Under the pieces are notes generated by a model that saw nothing but the letters and a program-made list of their open reading frames with translations, was not told the DNA's origin and searched no databases. A stretch of DNA of 64,000 nt, taken from the NCBI RefSeq assembly GCF_009856355.1, contig NZ_WMEW01000012.1, positions 59,335 to 123,334 on the forward strand, read 5' to 3'. The DNA is from Halobacillus litoralis. GTDB taxonomy: Bacteria > Bacillota > Bacilli > Bacillales > Halobacillaceae. A program made the translations under genes and the position numbers. Below are positions 1-9,190 of the stretch, one piece after another; the stretch's first letter is position 1; each line of letters starts with the position of its first letter.

Positions 1-278
1 TGATCGAAACGATCCGGGGAAGATCCGGAGGGATCCGCCTGGCTGAAGACCCGAGGGACATTAACATCGGAAGTGTTGTACGGGCGATGGAGGATAATTT
101 CCATCTGCTGGAGTGCTTTGACTGTGGATCCAGCTACTGCGTCCTTACACCTGCGTGCCGGTTGAAACAGGCGCTGCACGAAGCACTGGCTGCCTTCTTT
201 CAAGTGCTTGACGGCTATACGCTGGAGGACCTGCTGGATAATAGGGGAGAGCTCCGGAAACTGATGGGCCTTTCCTGA
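1..278 (+). CDS. nsrR: NsrR-like Rrf2 family repressor, C-terminal part
   Basis: The open frame enters from the left edge (codons in phase from base 3), so only about 91 C-terminal residues are present. They hold the Rrf2 iron-sulfur ligand pattern C-x7-C-x5-C (ECFDCGSSYC then CVLTPAC) within a helical tail, as in the nitric-oxide-sensing repressor NsrR, whose [4Fe-4S] cluster is destroyed by NO. An extra Cys lies inside the first spacer. The preceding GRSGGIRLA stretch fits the wing of the winged-helix DNA-binding domain. The gene converges on rpsR and shares a bidirectional terminator with it. Other Rrf2 proteins (IscR, CymR) are less likely because of the cysteine spacing. The start lies outside the window. 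Confidence 0.8.
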   Translation, partial: IETIRGRSGGIRLAEDPRDINIGSVVRAMEDNFHLLECFDCGSSYCVLTPACRLKQALHEALAAFFQVLDGYTLEDLLDNRGELRKLMGLS

Positions 279-282
279 ATAT

Positions 283-320
283 AAAAAAACCGTGAAGTCT
301 AAGAAGACTTCACGGTTTTT
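283..320. terminator. bidirectional terminator between nsrR and rpsR
   Basis: A perfect 12-bp stem (ACCGTGAAGTCT, 289-300, with its complement at 305-316) has a 4-nt loop, an A-run on the left and a T-run on the right, so it can stop both converging genes. Confidence 0.9.
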
Positions 321-333
321 AGTAACGCTGCTA

Positions 334-561
334 TTACTCAGTAGAGTAAGGAAGCAGGGCCATTTGACGAGAGCGTTTGATCGCTTTTGTCAATTTACGC
401 TGATATTTAGCAGAAGTTCCAGTTACTCGACGAGGAAGAATCTTTCCACGGTCAGAGACGAAACGTTTCAGCAAATCAACATCTTTATAGTCGATGTGTG
501 TGATTCCGTTAGCTGTGAAGAAACACACCTTTTTACGTTTTCCGCGTCCACGACGTGCCAT
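334..561 (-). CDS. rpsR: 30S ribosomal protein S18
   Basis: A 75-residue basic protein of the small ribosomal subunit that sits next to S6 in the platform. The conserved S18 signatures [16 protein letters not shown] and [11 protein letters not shown], and the end RQMALLPY, are all present, and the length is normal. It is the last gene of the rpsF-ssbA-rpsR operon, whose grouping of S6 with S18 is conserved because they bind the 16S rRNA as a pair. The ATG at 561 has a GGGAGTG Shine-Dalgarno sequence. A single Cys remains in the N-terminal KVCFF motif; a four-cysteine zinc-binding form is not present. Confidence 0.98.
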   Translation of the reverse strand: MARRGRGKRKKVCFFTANGITHIDYKDVDLLKRFVSDRGKILPRRVTGTSAKYQRKLTKAIKRSRQMALLPYSTE

Positions 562-582
562 GTAGCATTCACTCCCTTCTGA

Positions 583-1071
583 TTAAAATGGTAGATCGTC
601 GTCTGATATATCGATGGGTTCCCCATTATCTGCGAATGGGTCATCATTACGTTGGTTATTGTTATTGGAACCGAAGTTGTTTCCTGATGGTTGATTCTGA
701 TTTGGCTGGTATCCTGAACCTCCACGGTTTCCTCCGCCCTGCGAAGAGCCACCCTTGGATTCAAGGAATTGTACGCTGTCTGCAACGACTTCGGTTACAA
801 ACACACGCTTGCCTTCCTGATTGTCGAAACTGCGGGACTGTAGACGTCCGTCCACTCCGACAAGACTGCCTTTACTCATAAAGTTCGCAAGGTTCTCCGC
901 TGCTCGTCTCCAAACGACACAGTTAATGAAATCGGCATCGCGATCTCCCTGATTGTTTGAGAACGGGCGGTTCACAGCGATCGTAAAGTTGGCGACAGCT
1001 ACTCCGTTTGGCGTATAGCGTAAATCAGGATCCTTCGTCAATCTGCCGGCTAATACGACACGATTTAACAC
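583..1071 (-). CDS. ssbA: single-stranded DNA-binding protein SsbA
   Basis: The essential replication SSB. An N-terminal OB fold (residues 1 to about 105) begins [15 protein letters not shown], followed by a glycine/asparagine-rich linker and the acidic tip DISDDDLPF that recruits partner proteins. I chose the GTG at 1071 (162 residues) because it gives the family's usual MLNRVV start and lies about 8 nt from an AAGGAG; the in-frame GTG at 1080 abuts the Shine-Dalgarno sequence. It lies between rpsF and rpsR in one operon, so SSB supply is coupled to ribosome synthesis and to the promoter upstream of rpsF. Confidence 0.97.
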   Translation of the reverse strand: MLNRVVLAGRLTKDPDLRYTPNGVAVANFTIAVNRPFSNNQGDRDADFINCVVWRRAAENLANFMSKGSLVGVDGRLQSRSFDNQEGKRVFVTEVVADSVQFLESKGGSSQGGGNRGGSGYQPNQNQPSGNNFGSNNNNQRNDDPFADNGEPIDISDDDLPF

Positions 1072-1083
1072 CAGAACCACTCC

Positions 1084-1377
1084 TTATTTGTCATCTTCGC
1101 GTACTGCGATGTGGCGGATAATATCATCCGTGAACTTCGCCTGACGGTCGAATTCGTTGATCGCTTCACGTGTACCGTTGAAATCAACTGTTACGTAGAT
1201 TCCATCACGGTGGTCGTTAATTTCATAAGCAAGACGGCGCTTGCCTAGTTCTTTAACTTCTTCGATCTCCGCTCCGTTATCTGTAAGGATTTTGCTGAAA
1301 CGATCTTTGACAGATGTTTTCGCTTCCTCCTCGATATCTGGGCGGATGATATACATGATTTCGTATTTTCTACTCAT
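1084..1377 (-). CDS. rpsF: 30S ribosomal protein S6
   Basis: A 97-residue S6 with the family start [15 protein letters not shown] and the conserved central [12 protein letters not shown]. It binds S18 and the central domain of 16S rRNA. The ATG at 1377 is preceded by a strong AAGGAGGTG. It is first in the rpsF-ssbA-rpsR operon; the leader between promoter and start contains two hairpins described separately. S6 proteins lack the E. coli-type glutamate tail here, as is usual in Firmicutes. Confidence 0.98.
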   Translation of the reverse strand: MSRKYEIMYIIRPDIEEEAKTSVKDRFSKILTDNGAEIEEVKELGKRRLAYEINDHRDGIYVTVDFNGTREAINEFDRQAKFTDDIIRHIAVREDDK

Positions 1378-1399
1378 CCGTTTTCACCTCCTTATGGAC

Positions 1400-1455
1400 T
1401 TAACGGCTCCTTTTTCGTAAAGAGGAGCAAGGAGTAATTCGTTTAATTACTCACA
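1400..1455 (-). promoter_or_regulatory. rpsF leader with two hairpins, possible S6:S18 autoregulatory RNA
   Basis: Read on the minus strand, the leader folds into a perfect 8-bp hairpin (1432-1452) at its 5' end and a second hairpin (arms 1423-1428 and 1406-1411) followed by a CCG-containing stretch. Leader RNAs binding the S6:S18 pair are known upstream of rpsF in many bacteria. Assignment to that class is inference from position and the CCG; I could not fit the full consensus. Confidence 0.35.
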
Positions 1456-1462
1456 ATATAGT

Positions 1463-1491
1463 ATTGTAACAAACTTGTCCTCACTTTACAA
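1463..1491 (-). promoter_or_regulatory. sigma-A promoter of rpsF-ssbA-rpsR
   Basis: On the minus strand a -35 TTGTAA (1486-1491) and -10 TACAAT (1463-1468) are separated by exactly 17 bp. Transcription would start near 1456, about 80 bases before the rpsF start. Confidence 0.75.
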
Positions 1492-1513
1492 CCTTTTGTG
1501 GAAGGATCCCCGC

Positions 1514-2611
1514 TTATACGTTGAAACGGAAATGGATGACGTCACCGTCTTTGACCAGATATTCTTTTCCTTCAAGGCGGACACGGCCGCGGTCACGGGC
1601 CACACCCATGGTTCCTGCATCGACCAGATCCTCATAGGAAACCGTCTCCGCACGGATAAAGCCGCGCTCGAAGTCCGTATGAATGATTCCGGCCGCCTGC
1701 GGAGCGGTCATGCCTTCCTTAAAGGTCCAGGCACGCACTTCCTGTTCGCCGGCTGTAAAATACGTCGCCAGGCCGAGCAGGTTATACGTCGCTTTGATCA
1801 ATTGATCGAGGCCGGATTCCTCAATACCAAGATCGTCCAGGAATTCGTCCTTTTCATCACCATCAAGTTCAGCGATTTCAGATTCGATTTTCGCACAGAC
1901 AACAATGACTTCCGCGTTTTCCTTGGCTGCAAATTCACGGATCTGCTTCACTTTGTCATTGTCCCCTCCGCCAATCTCATCTTCACTTACGTTGGCAACA
2001 TAGAGGATAGGCTTGGAAGTTAAAAGATGGAGACCTTTCACGACTTTCTGCTCGTCCGTGCTGAAGTCTACCGCACGGGCCGGTGTTTCAGCTTCCAATG
2101 CTTCCTTCAGCTTTTCAAGGACAGCATATTCAGCAACGGCGTCCTTGTCCTTCTGACGGGCAAGCTTAGCCACACGGTCCAGACGTTTCGAAACCGTTTC
2201 AAGGTCAGCAAGGATCAGCTCGAGGTTGATCGTTTCGATATCCGTGATCGGATCGACCTGACCGGATACGTGGGTGATATTTTCATCTTCGAATGCGCGC
2301 ACAACGTGGCAGATCGCATCCACCTGGCGGATATGGGAGAGGAACTGGTTGCCGAGACCTTCTCCTTTACTTGCGCCTTTTACGATGCCGGCGATATCCG
2401 TAAACTCAAATGCAGTCGGAACGGTTTTCTTAGGGTTCACAAGCTCAGTCAGCTTTTCAAGCCGGGAATCCGGTACTTCCACGATCCCGACGTTCGGATC
2501 TATTGTGGCGAACGGATAGTTGGCTGATAAGGCGCCTGCCTGTGTAATTGCGTTAAACAACGTAGATTTCCCTACGTTCGGTAAACCTACGATTCCAGCT
2601 GTTAGTGCCAT
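1514..2611 (-). CDS. ychF: redox-regulated ATPase YchF
   Basis: A 365-residue P-loop protein of the Obg/OLA1 family, a ribosome-associated ATPase. The P-loop GLPNVGKST (residues 9-17) and DIAG (72-75) are clear. The base-recognition motif is NVSE (207-210) instead of NKxD, the change that makes this family prefer ATP over GTP. The C-terminal TGS domain ends GDVIHFRFNV. The ATG at 2611 follows GGAGTG. It lies upstream of and in line with rpsF, as in B. subtilis (where it is called yyaF), but rpsF has its own promoter. Confidence 0.97.
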   Translation of the reverse strand: MALTAGIVGLPNVGKSTLFNAITQAGALSANYPFATIDPNVGIVEVPDSRLEKLTELVNPKKTVPTAFEFTDIAGIVKGASKGEGLGNQFLSHIRQVDAICHVVRAFEDENITHVSGQVDPITDIETINLELILADLETVSKRLDRVAKLARQKDKDAVAEYAVLEKLKEALEAETPARAVDFSTDEQKVVKGLHLLTSKPILYVANVSEDEIGGGDNDKVKQIREFAAKENAEVIVVCAKIESEIAELDGDEKDEFLDDLGIEESGLDQLIKATYNLLGLATYFTAGEQEVRAWTFKEGMTAPQAAGIIHTDFERGFIRAETVSYEDLVDAGTMGVARDRGRVRLEGKEYLVKDGDVIHFRFNV

Positions 2612-2816
2612 ATGAGACTTTCACTCCTTAAGGATTTACATACATGCATGTTAGTCCATTTTATTATAGATTCTGTACTTGAAAATAACAACCTGAGCCT
2701 TCCCGGCCTTACAGGGAAAAACACTGTCCAAAAGTCCATTTTCCACTATAACAAATTCACCCTTCGTTTAGAAACAGACCGGATAATGGAAGTTTGCCCG
2801 GTTTTCACACCTTCCA

Positions 2817-2848
2817 TAAAAAAACTCTCCCCGGTTAAAGGGAGAGCC
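2817..2848 (-). terminator. terminator after yyzM
   Basis: A 7-bp stem (2825-2831 with 2840-2846), followed on the minus strand by a T-run, ends the mscS-side operon about 200 bases before ychF. Confidence 0.8.
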
Positions 2849-2853
2849 GTCGT

Positions 2854-3048
2854 TCATTCACTCGGTTCCAGCACTTTCTTCATCTTCGTTTCGAATTTCC
2901 GGCGCGGGACGAGAACGCTGTGCCCGCAGCCTTCACATTTGATACGGATGTCCGCGCCCATACGGATGATTTTCCAGCGGTTTTCGCCGCACGGGTGGGG
3001 TTTTTTCATCTCCACCACATCATTAAGTTCATAGGATTTGTCTGCCAT
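2854..3048 (-). CDS. yyzM: DUF951 family protein YyzM
   Basis: A 64-residue protein with a CxxC pair late (CEGCGHSV) and one earlier Cys in KKPHPCGENRW, the pattern of the DUF951 family, probably a small metal- or nucleic-acid-binding protein. Its function is unknown. The B. subtilis counterpart sits at the same place near ychF. The ATG at 3048 has GGAGG just upstream; the gap to the mscS stop is 14 bp, so the two are probably co-transcribed. Confidence 0.9.
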   Translation of the reverse strand: MADKSYELNDVVEMKKPHPCGENRWKIIRMGADIRIKCEGCGHSVLVPRRKFETKMKKVLEPSE

Positions 3049-3062
3049 AATTGTGCTCCTCC

Positions 3063-3965
3063 TTATTGATCAGCCGCTTCAGCCTCGTCATGACGGGAAT
3101 ACATGACCATGCGTGGAAACGGAATTTCAATGCCTTCCTGATTGAGCCGGGTTTTCACTTCTTTACGGATCACCCGTGCCACTGCCCAGTGCTCCATCGG
3201 GTTGACCTCAGCGATTACACGCATCACAACTTCAGAGGCACCGAGGTTTTGTACGCCTAGCAGCTCCGGCACAGTGATGATTTCCTCATAACGTTCGGGC
3301 AGCTCTTCAAGCAGTTTTGAAATGACCTGCTCGGCCCGTTCGATATCCTCTTCATAGGCGACTTTCACATCGACGACCGCCACACTGTTATGCATCGAAT
3401 AGTTGGTCACCTGAGTGACATTGCCGTTCGGCAGGATATGGACCTCACCCGTCCACGCTTTCACCTTACACGTCCGGAGACCGACCTCTTCAACAAAGCC
3501 TTCGACGCCGGATGTCTGGATATAGTCGCCGACAGAAAACTGGTCCTCAAAGATAATGAAGAAACCGGAAATCACGTCGCGCACAAGGTTCTGGGCACCA
3601 AAGCCGATCGCAAGACCCGCCACACCGGCACCGGCAAGGAGTGCGGCGATGTTGATCGTCAGCGTCTCCAGAATCATAATAAACGCGACGAAATATACGA
3701 CATAGGACAAGGCGTTCACAACCAGCTTGTTCAGCGTAGCTTCCCGGCGCTGGGTAATTTGAAAAGGCCCCCGGCGTTTATTCGCGAAAAACTGCGCAAT
3801 CAACCCACGTCCGATCCGGATGATCAGCAGCGATAACAGAATGATCATGATGATCTTTAAAGCGCCGATCCCGTAACTCCACCAAATCTCCGGATCTTTG
3901 ACATAACTGACGAGTTCCTCCCACTGTGTTTTTGCATCTTCCACAGCTTTCGTTGGTTCACTCAC
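3063..3965 (-). CDS. small-conductance mechanosensitive channel (MscS family)
   Basis: A 300-residue integral membrane protein that opens under membrane tension to release solutes during hypo-osmotic shock, an important task for a salt-adapted bacterium. It has three hydrophobic segments (about residues 35-55, 85-105 and 108-135). The last carries the pore-lining glycine/alanine pattern GAGVAGLAIGFGAQNLVRD, followed by the beta domain with FSVGDYI and the conserved VHILPNGNVTQVTNYS. The start is a GTG at 3965, 7 nt after AGGAGGG. It resembles B. subtilis YkuT in size. It is followed directly by yyzM. Confidence 0.93.
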   Translation of the reverse strand: MSEPTKAVEDAKTQWEELVSYVKDPEIWWSYGIGALKIIMIILLSLLIIRIGRGLIAQFFANKRRGPFQITQRREATLNKLVVNALSYVVYFVAFIMILETLTINIAALLAGAGVAGLAIGFGAQNLVRDVISGFFIIFEDQFSVGDYIQTSGVEGFVEEVGLRTCKVKAWTGEVHILPNGNVTQVTNYSMHNSVAVVDVKVAYEEDIERAEQVISKLLEELPERYEEIITVPELLGVQNLGASEVVMRVIAEVNPMEHWAVARVIRKEVKTRLNQEGIEIPFPRMVMYSRHDEAEAADQ

Positions 3966-4015
3966 CGCATTCCCTCCTGTACGTCAATGAATATGACATT
4001 CATTTTAACAGGTTT

Positions 4016-5035
4016 TCAGCGAATTTTGAATCTGGAAAGAACGGGGTATAAAAGAAGGGAAAGGAGCACGTATAAATTCAGGATGCCATACAGCGGATAC
4101 AAGTATTCAATGAGGGTGGAGAAGCCAAAAGAAGTAAAGGGCAGCATAATGGCAATCACCATCATAGCCAGGATCCAGAGCGGCTGGCGCACGTAATCCC
4201 GGAACCGTGTGACAAGCCCGAGTGTCCCTGAGGCTGCAGTTGTAAAAATAGCAATCCAGAGCATCACAGACATGAAAATCATCATTTCGTAAGGATAATG
4301 TTTAAGAATGGCGAAAAGGGGGATTTCATACAAAATGATATCTTCCGAAATTTGAATCAGACTGTTGTTATAAAGGTAGGAAACGACTCCGAGCACGACC
4401 CCGCTTCCAATACTGGCCACCCAGATTTCCCCTTTCCGCCGGACCTGGTTGCCGATCGCCCCGAGTACAGCAATCAAAGGGAGGATGTTCAGTGCGGTGA
4501 ACGGGAATGCCGCCAGCCAGTTGCTCATCTCATGAACATGACCGAACAGGGACAGGTCCTGATCTTTGATGAATAGGATCAGGACGAACAGAAGACCGGC
4601 AATCAGCAGCGGCAGAACAAAGCTGTTCACGATCACAATGCCTTTGACATCCCAGATAAACAGAAGAATAAGCGGAATGATAATCATTACGACGCCGAAC
4701 TTATAGGAGAAATTGAAGGCCTGGAGGGTCGCTCCACTGCCTGCCAGCATAATGACGGTCGTCGTAAACAGGTAGATGATGATCATCCAGTCGTATACAC
4801 CGGTCAGACGCCGTCCGACGACCGCACGAAGGACAGGGAGATAATGACCACTCTCCAGCTTAAAACTGATCGATAAGATCACCCAGCAGCAGAAGATGAA
4901 CATGAGGGAGAACAAGAGGATGGCCAGGCTGCTGTCATCCCCGAAAAACTGCCACAGTTCTCTTCCAGAAGCATAACCGGCCCCTATCATCGTCCCGATA
5001 ATTAAAAACATCCACTTACAACCCGCTTTTATCAT
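4016..5035 (-). CDS. YkvI-like membrane transporter
   Basis: A 339-residue protein of about ten transmembrane helices. The first helix carries GTMIGAGYASGRELWQFFG, with unwound glycines typical of LeuT-fold (APC-type) carriers, and matches the family of uncharacterised B. subtilis YkvI. The substrate is unknown; an amino acid or other small osmolyte is only a guess. The ATG at 5035 follows GGAGGAACGG. It is divergent from yyaC (89 bp between starts) and ends 50 bp before the mscS start. Confidence 0.75.
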   Translation of the reverse strand: MIKAGCKWMFLIIGTMIGAGYASGRELWQFFGDDSSLAILLFSLMFIFCCWVILSISFKLESGHYLPVLRAVVGRRLTGVYDWMIIIYLFTTTVIMLAGSGATLQAFNFSYKFGVVMIIIPLILLFIWDVKGIVIVNSFVLPLLIAGLLFVLILFIKDQDLSLFGHVHEMSNWLAAFPFTALNILPLIAVLGAIGNQVRRKGEIWVASIGSGVVLGVVSYLYNNSLIQISEDIILYEIPLFAILKHYPYEMMIFMSVMLWIAIFTTAASGTLGLVTRFRDYVRQPLWILAMMVIAIMLPFTSFGFSTLIEYLYPLYGILNLYVLLSLLLYPVLSRFKIR

Positions 5036-5124
5036 GACCGTTCCTCCACATCTATGTATTTGCGACGTATAGAACTGCGGACAACCTTATATACTGTTAC
5101 TACTATGTGTCTGGAGGAGAAGCT

Positions 5125-5751
5125 ATGAATTTCAAGGACAAGTTTTCAAGAGAAGAAAGACGCGTCAGCACCGAAGACCCGGCCATGAGTGATCAGCTTG
5201 CCGACTATTTGATTGAATGGCTTCCCCCGTCAAAGGAAATTGTCATCGCCTGCATCGGTACCGATCGTTCCACGGGAGATTCCTTCGGGCCGCTCGTCGG
5301 ATCGATGCTTCATGATCAATTACTGGATACCTTCCATATATACGGCACCCTCGAAGAGCCGCTTCATGCACTGAACTTGAAAGAGAGACTGTCCGACATC
5401 CACCGCAGCCATGTGAATCCTTATATCCTGGCGGTCGATGCCTGCCTCGGGAAATCCTCCTCGGTCGGTTCTGTCGTTCTTGGCAAAGGTTCGCTGAATC
5501 CGGGCTCTGCATTAAAAAAAGACCTGCCTCCCGTAGGGCAGATCCATATCAGTGGCATGGTCAATGTCAGTGGGTTCATGGAGCATGTCGTCCTGCAGAA
5601 CACACGCCTCCACGTTGTCATGCAGATGGCGGCTAAAGTAGCCGCAGCCATCCAGATGACAGAAGCAAAGCGCAGGAAGACCAGCATGGAAACACGGCCG
5701 TTCCAGGCATTTACGGCAGCCCGTCCGGTCATTCATAAACGGATCCAGTAG
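5125..5751 (+). CDS. yyaC: spore protease YyaC (GPR-like)
   Basis: A 208-residue protein of the YyaC sporulation family, related to the GPR protease fold. The GTDRSTGDSFGPLVG motif (nucleophile-like aspartates) and the later LAVDACLGK are the conserved blocks. I placed the start at the ATG 5125, 5 nt after a strong GGAGGAG; an in-frame GTG at 5107 lies upstream of that Shine-Dalgarno sequence. The C-terminal 30 residues are basic and look family-variable. It converges on the DUF554 gene with only 2 bp between stops, and no terminator hairpin fits there. Confidence 0.9.
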   Translation: MNFKDKFSREERRVSTEDPAMSDQLADYLIEWLPPSKEIVIACIGTDRSTGDSFGPLVGSMLHDQLLDTFHIYGTLEEPLHALNLKERLSDIHRSHVNPYILAVDACLGKSSSVGSVVLGKGSLNPGSALKKDLPPVGQIHISGMVNVSGFMEHVVLQNTRLHVVMQMAAKVAAAIQMTEAKRRKTSMETRPFQAFTAARPVIHKRIQ

Positions 5752-5753
5752 CA

Positions 5754-6458
5754 TCAAAACCACTGATAGACCCAGAGGATCACGCCGACCATCAGCAGCG
5801 AAGGCAGCAGGTTGGCTGTGCGGATGTTTGTTACATTCAGCATATTCAGTCCAATAGCTGTAATAAGCAGCCCGCCGGCCGCCGTCATCTCTACGATGAA
5901 TTGGTCAAGCATCGCCTCCGGCACCCAGCTGTTGATCTGTGTTGCCAGAAGGGCGATCCCACCTTCATATACAATAACCGGTACGACAGAAAACAAGACG
6001 CCGAAACCGAGCGTGGACGTCAGGACAAGGGCAACAAATCCATCGATAACCCCTTTGGTCATCAGAATTTCGTGATCCTGGCGCAGTCCACTGTCAAGAG
6101 CGCCCAGGACAGCCAGCGCCCCGATGACGAAAATGAGGGAGGCGGTTATGAATCCCTGCGCAATGCCGGTTTCCTGACCTGGACGGCTGAATTTCTCTTC
6201 CAGCCACCGACCTGTGGCCTGCAGCTTATCCTCAAGCGAAGCTGCCTCTCCGATTAAACCACCAAGCAGGAGGCTTAAAAGCACGATCACAATGTTTTCT
6301 GTTTCAAACGCCATCTGCAGTCCGATCAAAATGACCGCAAGACCAATCCCGTTCATCACCGTTTCCTTGAACCGCTCGGGAATCTTCGTAAAAAATAGTC
6401 CAAGTCCTGTACCAACCGCGATACAGAGCCCGTTGACGAGTGCGCCTGTCAACACCAT
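5754..6458 (-). CDS. DUF554 membrane protein
   Basis: A 234-residue integral membrane protein of about six helices. Its start MVLTGALVNGLCIAVGTGLG and NGIGLAVILIG are typical of DUF554 (YqgA/YdfK family), whose function is unknown. The ATG at 6458 follows a GGGG-rich Shine-Dalgarno sequence. It lies downstream of parB but is separated from it by a strong bidirectional-type hairpin (6486-6513), so it is probably expressed separately. Confidence 0.88.
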   Translation of the reverse strand: MVLTGALVNGLCIAVGTGLGLFFTKIPERFKETVMNGIGLAVILIGLQMAFETENIVIVLLSLLLGGLIGEAASLEDKLQATGRWLEEKFSRPGQETGIAQGFITASLIFVIGALAVLGALDSGLRQDHEILMTKGVIDGFVALVLTSTLGFGVLFSVVPVIVYEGGIALLATQINSWVPEAMLDQFIVEMTAAGGLLITAIGLNMLNVTNIRTANLLPSLLMVGVILWVYQWF

Positions 6459-6483
6459 CCCTTTTTCCCCTTTCTACACATAA

Positions 6484-6516
6484 ATAGACCAGAGACCCGC
6501 AGGCCTCTGGTCTTTA
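6484..6516. terminator. terminator after parB
   Basis: Stem AGACCAGAG (6486-6494) pairs with its complement at 6505-6513, flanked by A/T-rich ends. Confidence 0.75.
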
Positions 6517-6520
6517 ACCG

Positions 6521-7354
6521 CTACTCCTGGAACATATCGAGAATTCTCTCCAAATCCGCTTCATTGGTGAATTCGATCTCAATTTTCCCTTTCCGGCGGC
6601 CTTTTTGGATTTTCACAGCCGTGCCGAGCCGGTTTCTCAGGTCGGTCTCCCGTTCCTTTAAAAACACATCGGCCTGTTTCGGCTGCTTTTTATCTTTGGA
6701 CCTTTTCTGGTTCTTTTCATGGATCAGCCGCTCCACCTGCCGGACATTGAGCGATTCCTTAACGATCCGGCCGGCCAGGTGGATCTGTTCGTCCCGGTCT
6801 TTTAAACCGAGCAGGGCCCGGCCGTGCCCCATCGAGAGGCTGCCGGATTCGATCAGTTCAATCACTTCCTGCGGCAGCGATAAAAGGCGGATAAGATTGG
6901 CGATATGTGAACGGCTTTTTCCTAAACGCCTGGACAGAATTTCCTGTGTGACGTTCAGTTCCTTGATCAGCTTCTCATAGGAACGGGCTTCTTCTACAGG
7001 GGACAGATCTTCCCGCTGCAGGTTTTCCAGCAGAGCCAGTTCCATCATTTCCTCATCCGTCAAATTCTTAACGATGACAGGAATCGTTTCAAGCGCTGCC
7101 TGTCTGGCTGCCCGCAGGCGGCGCTCACCCGCAATCACCTCGTAGCCCTTGATGCTTTTTCGGACAATCAAAGGCTGGAGGATGCCGTGGGTTTCTATCG
7201 ACTGCTGAAGCCCTTCGAGCGCTTCCTTGTCGAACTGCCTGCGGGGCTGATACGGGTTCGGCCGGCATTCGCCCACAGACACGTCAATCAGTTCATCATC
7301 CTCCATGGAGCCGGTGATCAGAGAATCCAGTCCTCTACCTAACCCTCTCACCAT
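6521..7354 (-). CDS. parB: chromosome partitioning protein ParB/Spo0J
   Basis: A 277-residue ParB. It is a CTP-dependent DNA clamp that loads at parS sites, spreads along DNA and recruits SMC for origin segregation. The N domain has NPYQPRRQF, the CTP-binding GERRLRAA (from residue 76) and ENLQRED (from 110). The central helix-turn-helix has [17 protein letters not shown] (142-158), and the C-terminal dimerisation domain ends [11 protein letters not shown]. The ATG at 7354 follows GGAAGTGA and overlaps the parA stop by 20 bp. Unlike B. subtilis spo0J, I see no parS within the gene. Confidence 0.97.
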   Translation of the reverse strand: MVRGLGRGLDSLITGSMEDDELIDVSVGECRPNPYQPRRQFDKEALEGLQQSIETHGILQPLIVRKSIKGYEVIAGERRLRAARQAALETIPVIVKNLTDEEMMELALLENLQREDLSPVEEARSYEKLIKELNVTQEILSRRLGKSRSHIANLIRLLSLPQEVIELIESGSLSMGHGRALLGLKDRDEQIHLAGRIVKESLNVRQVERLIHEKNQKRSKDKKQPKQADVFLKERETDLRNRLGTAVKIQKGRRKGKIEIEFTNEADLERILDMFQE

Positions 7355-8108
7355 TTGTAATCACTTCCTTTGCTAATTCTAAATAGACTTCTGCTCCCCT
7401 TGATTTTGGATCGTACAGGATTGCCGGACGTCCGTGGCTGGGAGCTTCGCTCAACCGGACATTACGGGGGATGATTGATTGATACACCTTGTCCTGAAAG
7501 TATTTTTTCACTTCTTCAATCACCTGGATGCCGAGGTTCGTCCTGGCATCGAGCATCGTGAGCAGCACACCTTCAATCATCAGCTGCTTATTTAAATGCT
7601 TCTGGACAAGCCGGACCGTATTTAACAGCTGACTCAGTCCTTCAAGCGCATAATATTCGCACTGTACTGGAATTAACACCGTATCAGAAGCGGTCAGGGC
7701 GTTCAACGTTAAGAGGCCTAAAGAGGGCGGGCAGTCAATAATGATGTAATCATATTCCGTTTTCAGCTGATCCATGGACTTTTTCAACTGAGCTTCTCTG
7801 GAAATGGTACGCACCAGTTCAATTTCTGCACCGGCGAGCTGGATGGTGGCGGGGATGGCATCCAGGTTCTGCACGAGTGTTTCCGTCCGGACCCTGTCCG
7901 CTTGGACGTCGTCAATGAGCACATTGTAAATGCATTGATCCATATCTCCCTTTTCCACACCTATTCCGCTCGTCGCATTTCCCTGCGGGTCGATATCAAC
8001 TAAAAGGACTTTATGATGGAGGTAAGCCAAGCATGCACTTAAATTGACGGCTGTCGTCGTTTTTCCGACACCGCCTTTTTGATTCGCGATGGAAATCACT
8101 TTCCCCAT
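7335..8108 (-). CDS. parA: chromosome partitioning ATPase ParA/Soj
   Basis: A 257-residue MinD/ParA-type ATPase with the deviant Walker [10 protein letters not shown] (residues 11-19), Walker A' VDIDPQGNA and Walker [12 protein letters not shown]. It works with ParB in origin segregation and, in B. subtilis, also modulates DnaA activity. It overlaps the start of parB by 20 bp, so the two are translationally coupled. The ATG at 8108 has AGGTGACC upstream. Confidence 0.97.
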   Translation of the reverse strand: MGKVISIANQKGGVGKTTTAVNLSACLAYLHHKVLLVDIDPQGNATSGIGVEKGDMDQCIYNVLIDDVQADRVRTETLVQNLDAIPATIQLAGAEIELVRTISREAQLKKSMDQLKTEYDYIIIDCPPSLGLLTLNALTASDTVLIPVQCEYYALEGLSQLLNTVRLVQKHLNKQLMIEGVLLTMLDARTNLGIQVIEEVKKYFQDKVYQSIIPRNVRLSEAPSHGRPAILYDPKSRGAEVYLELAKEVITNGERVR

Positions 8109-8171
8109 GGGGTCACCTGCCTCTGTTTTAGTATAATTCTACCATTTTATCCGGAGAATAGGCGGAAACAG

Positions 8172-8213
8172 CTTAAAAAAAGCCCCATCTCCACAAAAAG
8201 TCAAGATGGGTGC
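8172..8213 (-). terminator. terminator after noc
   Basis: CCCATCT and AGATGGG arms form a hairpin that is followed on the minus strand by a T-run (A-run at 8175-8182). Confidence 0.7.
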
Positions 8214-8219
8214 CGGACG

Positions 8220-9083
8220 TTATGATTTTTTCTTCGGTATTTTAATAGTGATCTGATAATAATCGTCATGATCCTGCTCGTCTGTTTCCAGATCAATGCC
8301 GGTATCTGTCACCATATTCAACGACTGGCGGATGGTATTCATCGCAATCCGCATATCCTTGTTCACCCCTTTAAGGGTGGGTTTCTTTTTCTTCGGCTTT
8401 GGATCGGAAAGCTTGGCAATCCGTTCCTCCGTCTGCTTCACGTTCAACTGCTTCTCAATGATTTCCTTCAGCACCTGCTCCTGCACTTCCGGATCTTTCA
8501 AAGCGATCAGCGCACGGGCGTGCCGTTCCGTTATCTGCTTGTCCATAACAGCCTGCTGGACAGATTCCGGCAGCTTCAAAAGCCGGATTTTGTTCGCAAT
8601 GGTCGATTGGCTTTTACCGAGACGCTGGGCCAGGGCCTCCTGAGTCAGTTGATGAAGCTCGATCAGTTTCGCGTAGGCGAGGGCTTCTTCAATGACCGTC
8701 AATTCTTCCCGCTGCAGGTTCTCAATTAAGGCCACCGACGCCGTCTGGGAGTCATTCATATCACGGATAATCGCGGGAATCTTCTCCCATCCGAGCGACT
8801 GAACAGCGCGCCAACGGCGTTCACCGGCAATCAGTTCATAATCTTCTTCATTTAACCGACGGAGAACGATCGGCTGAATCATCCCATGCGTATGTATCGT
8901 CTGGGCAAGTTCGCTGATCTTCTCGCTGTTGAAAATCGCTCGTGGCTGATAGCGGTTAGGCTGTACACGATCTACGGGAACCTGTACAACTTCATCGGGG
9001 CTGTAGCCTTGTTCCTCATTGTTGTCATTATCCGATTCCGGTTTGTCCCCAAGCCCGAATAAACGACCAAAAGGATGTAACAC
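8220..9083 (-). CDS. noc: nucleoid occlusion protein Noc
   Basis: A 287-residue ParB paralogue that binds many chromosomal sites and the membrane to block septum formation over the nucleoid. The first residues [12 protein letters not shown] form the amphipathic membrane-anchoring helix that distinguishes Noc from ParB. CTP-binding motifs GERRWRAV (from 87) and ENLQREE (from 121) are present, as is the helix-turn-helix [17 protein letters not shown]. The ATG at 9083 is used. It has its own terminator and a plausible own promoter, so it is not in the parAB transcript. As a Noc it should recognise NBS rather than parS sites. Confidence 0.96.
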   Translation of the reverse strand: MLHPFGRLFGLGDKPESDNDNNEEQGYSPDEVVQVPVDRVQPNRYQPRAIFNSEKISELAQTIHTHGMIQPIVLRRLNEEDYELIAGERRWRAVQSLGWEKIPAIIRDMNDSQTASVALIENLQREELTVIEEALAYAKLIELHQLTQEALAQRLGKSQSTIANKIRLLKLPESVQQAVMDKQITERHARALIALKDPEVQEQVLKEIIEKQLNVKQTEERIAKLSDPKPKKKKPTLKGVNKDMRIAMNTIRQSLNMVTDTGIDLETDEQDHDDYYQITIKIPKKKS

Positions 9084-9123
9084 GATCAGACACCACCTTT
9101 ATACGATCAAGCATACGCCTTTA

Positions 9124-9152
9124 TTTATAAGAATGAAAGGAATGGTTTGAAA
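9124..9152 (-). promoter_or_regulatory. candidate noc promoter
   Basis: On the minus strand TTTCAA (9147-9152), 17 bp and TATAAA (9124-9129) lie about 40 bp upstream of the noc start. The -35 box is weak. Confidence 0.4.
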
Positions 9153-9153
9153 C

Positions 9154-9190
9154 ATAAAAAGCGCCGCAGGCTGTAGACGCTGCTGCGCAC
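9154..9190 (-). terminator. minus-strand terminator-like hairpin upstream of noc
   Basis: A 9-bp GC-rich stem with one mismatch (9161-9169 with 9180-9188) is followed on the minus strand by TTTTT. No gene lies between it and the next upstream terminator at 9388, so what it stops is unclear. Confidence 0.5.
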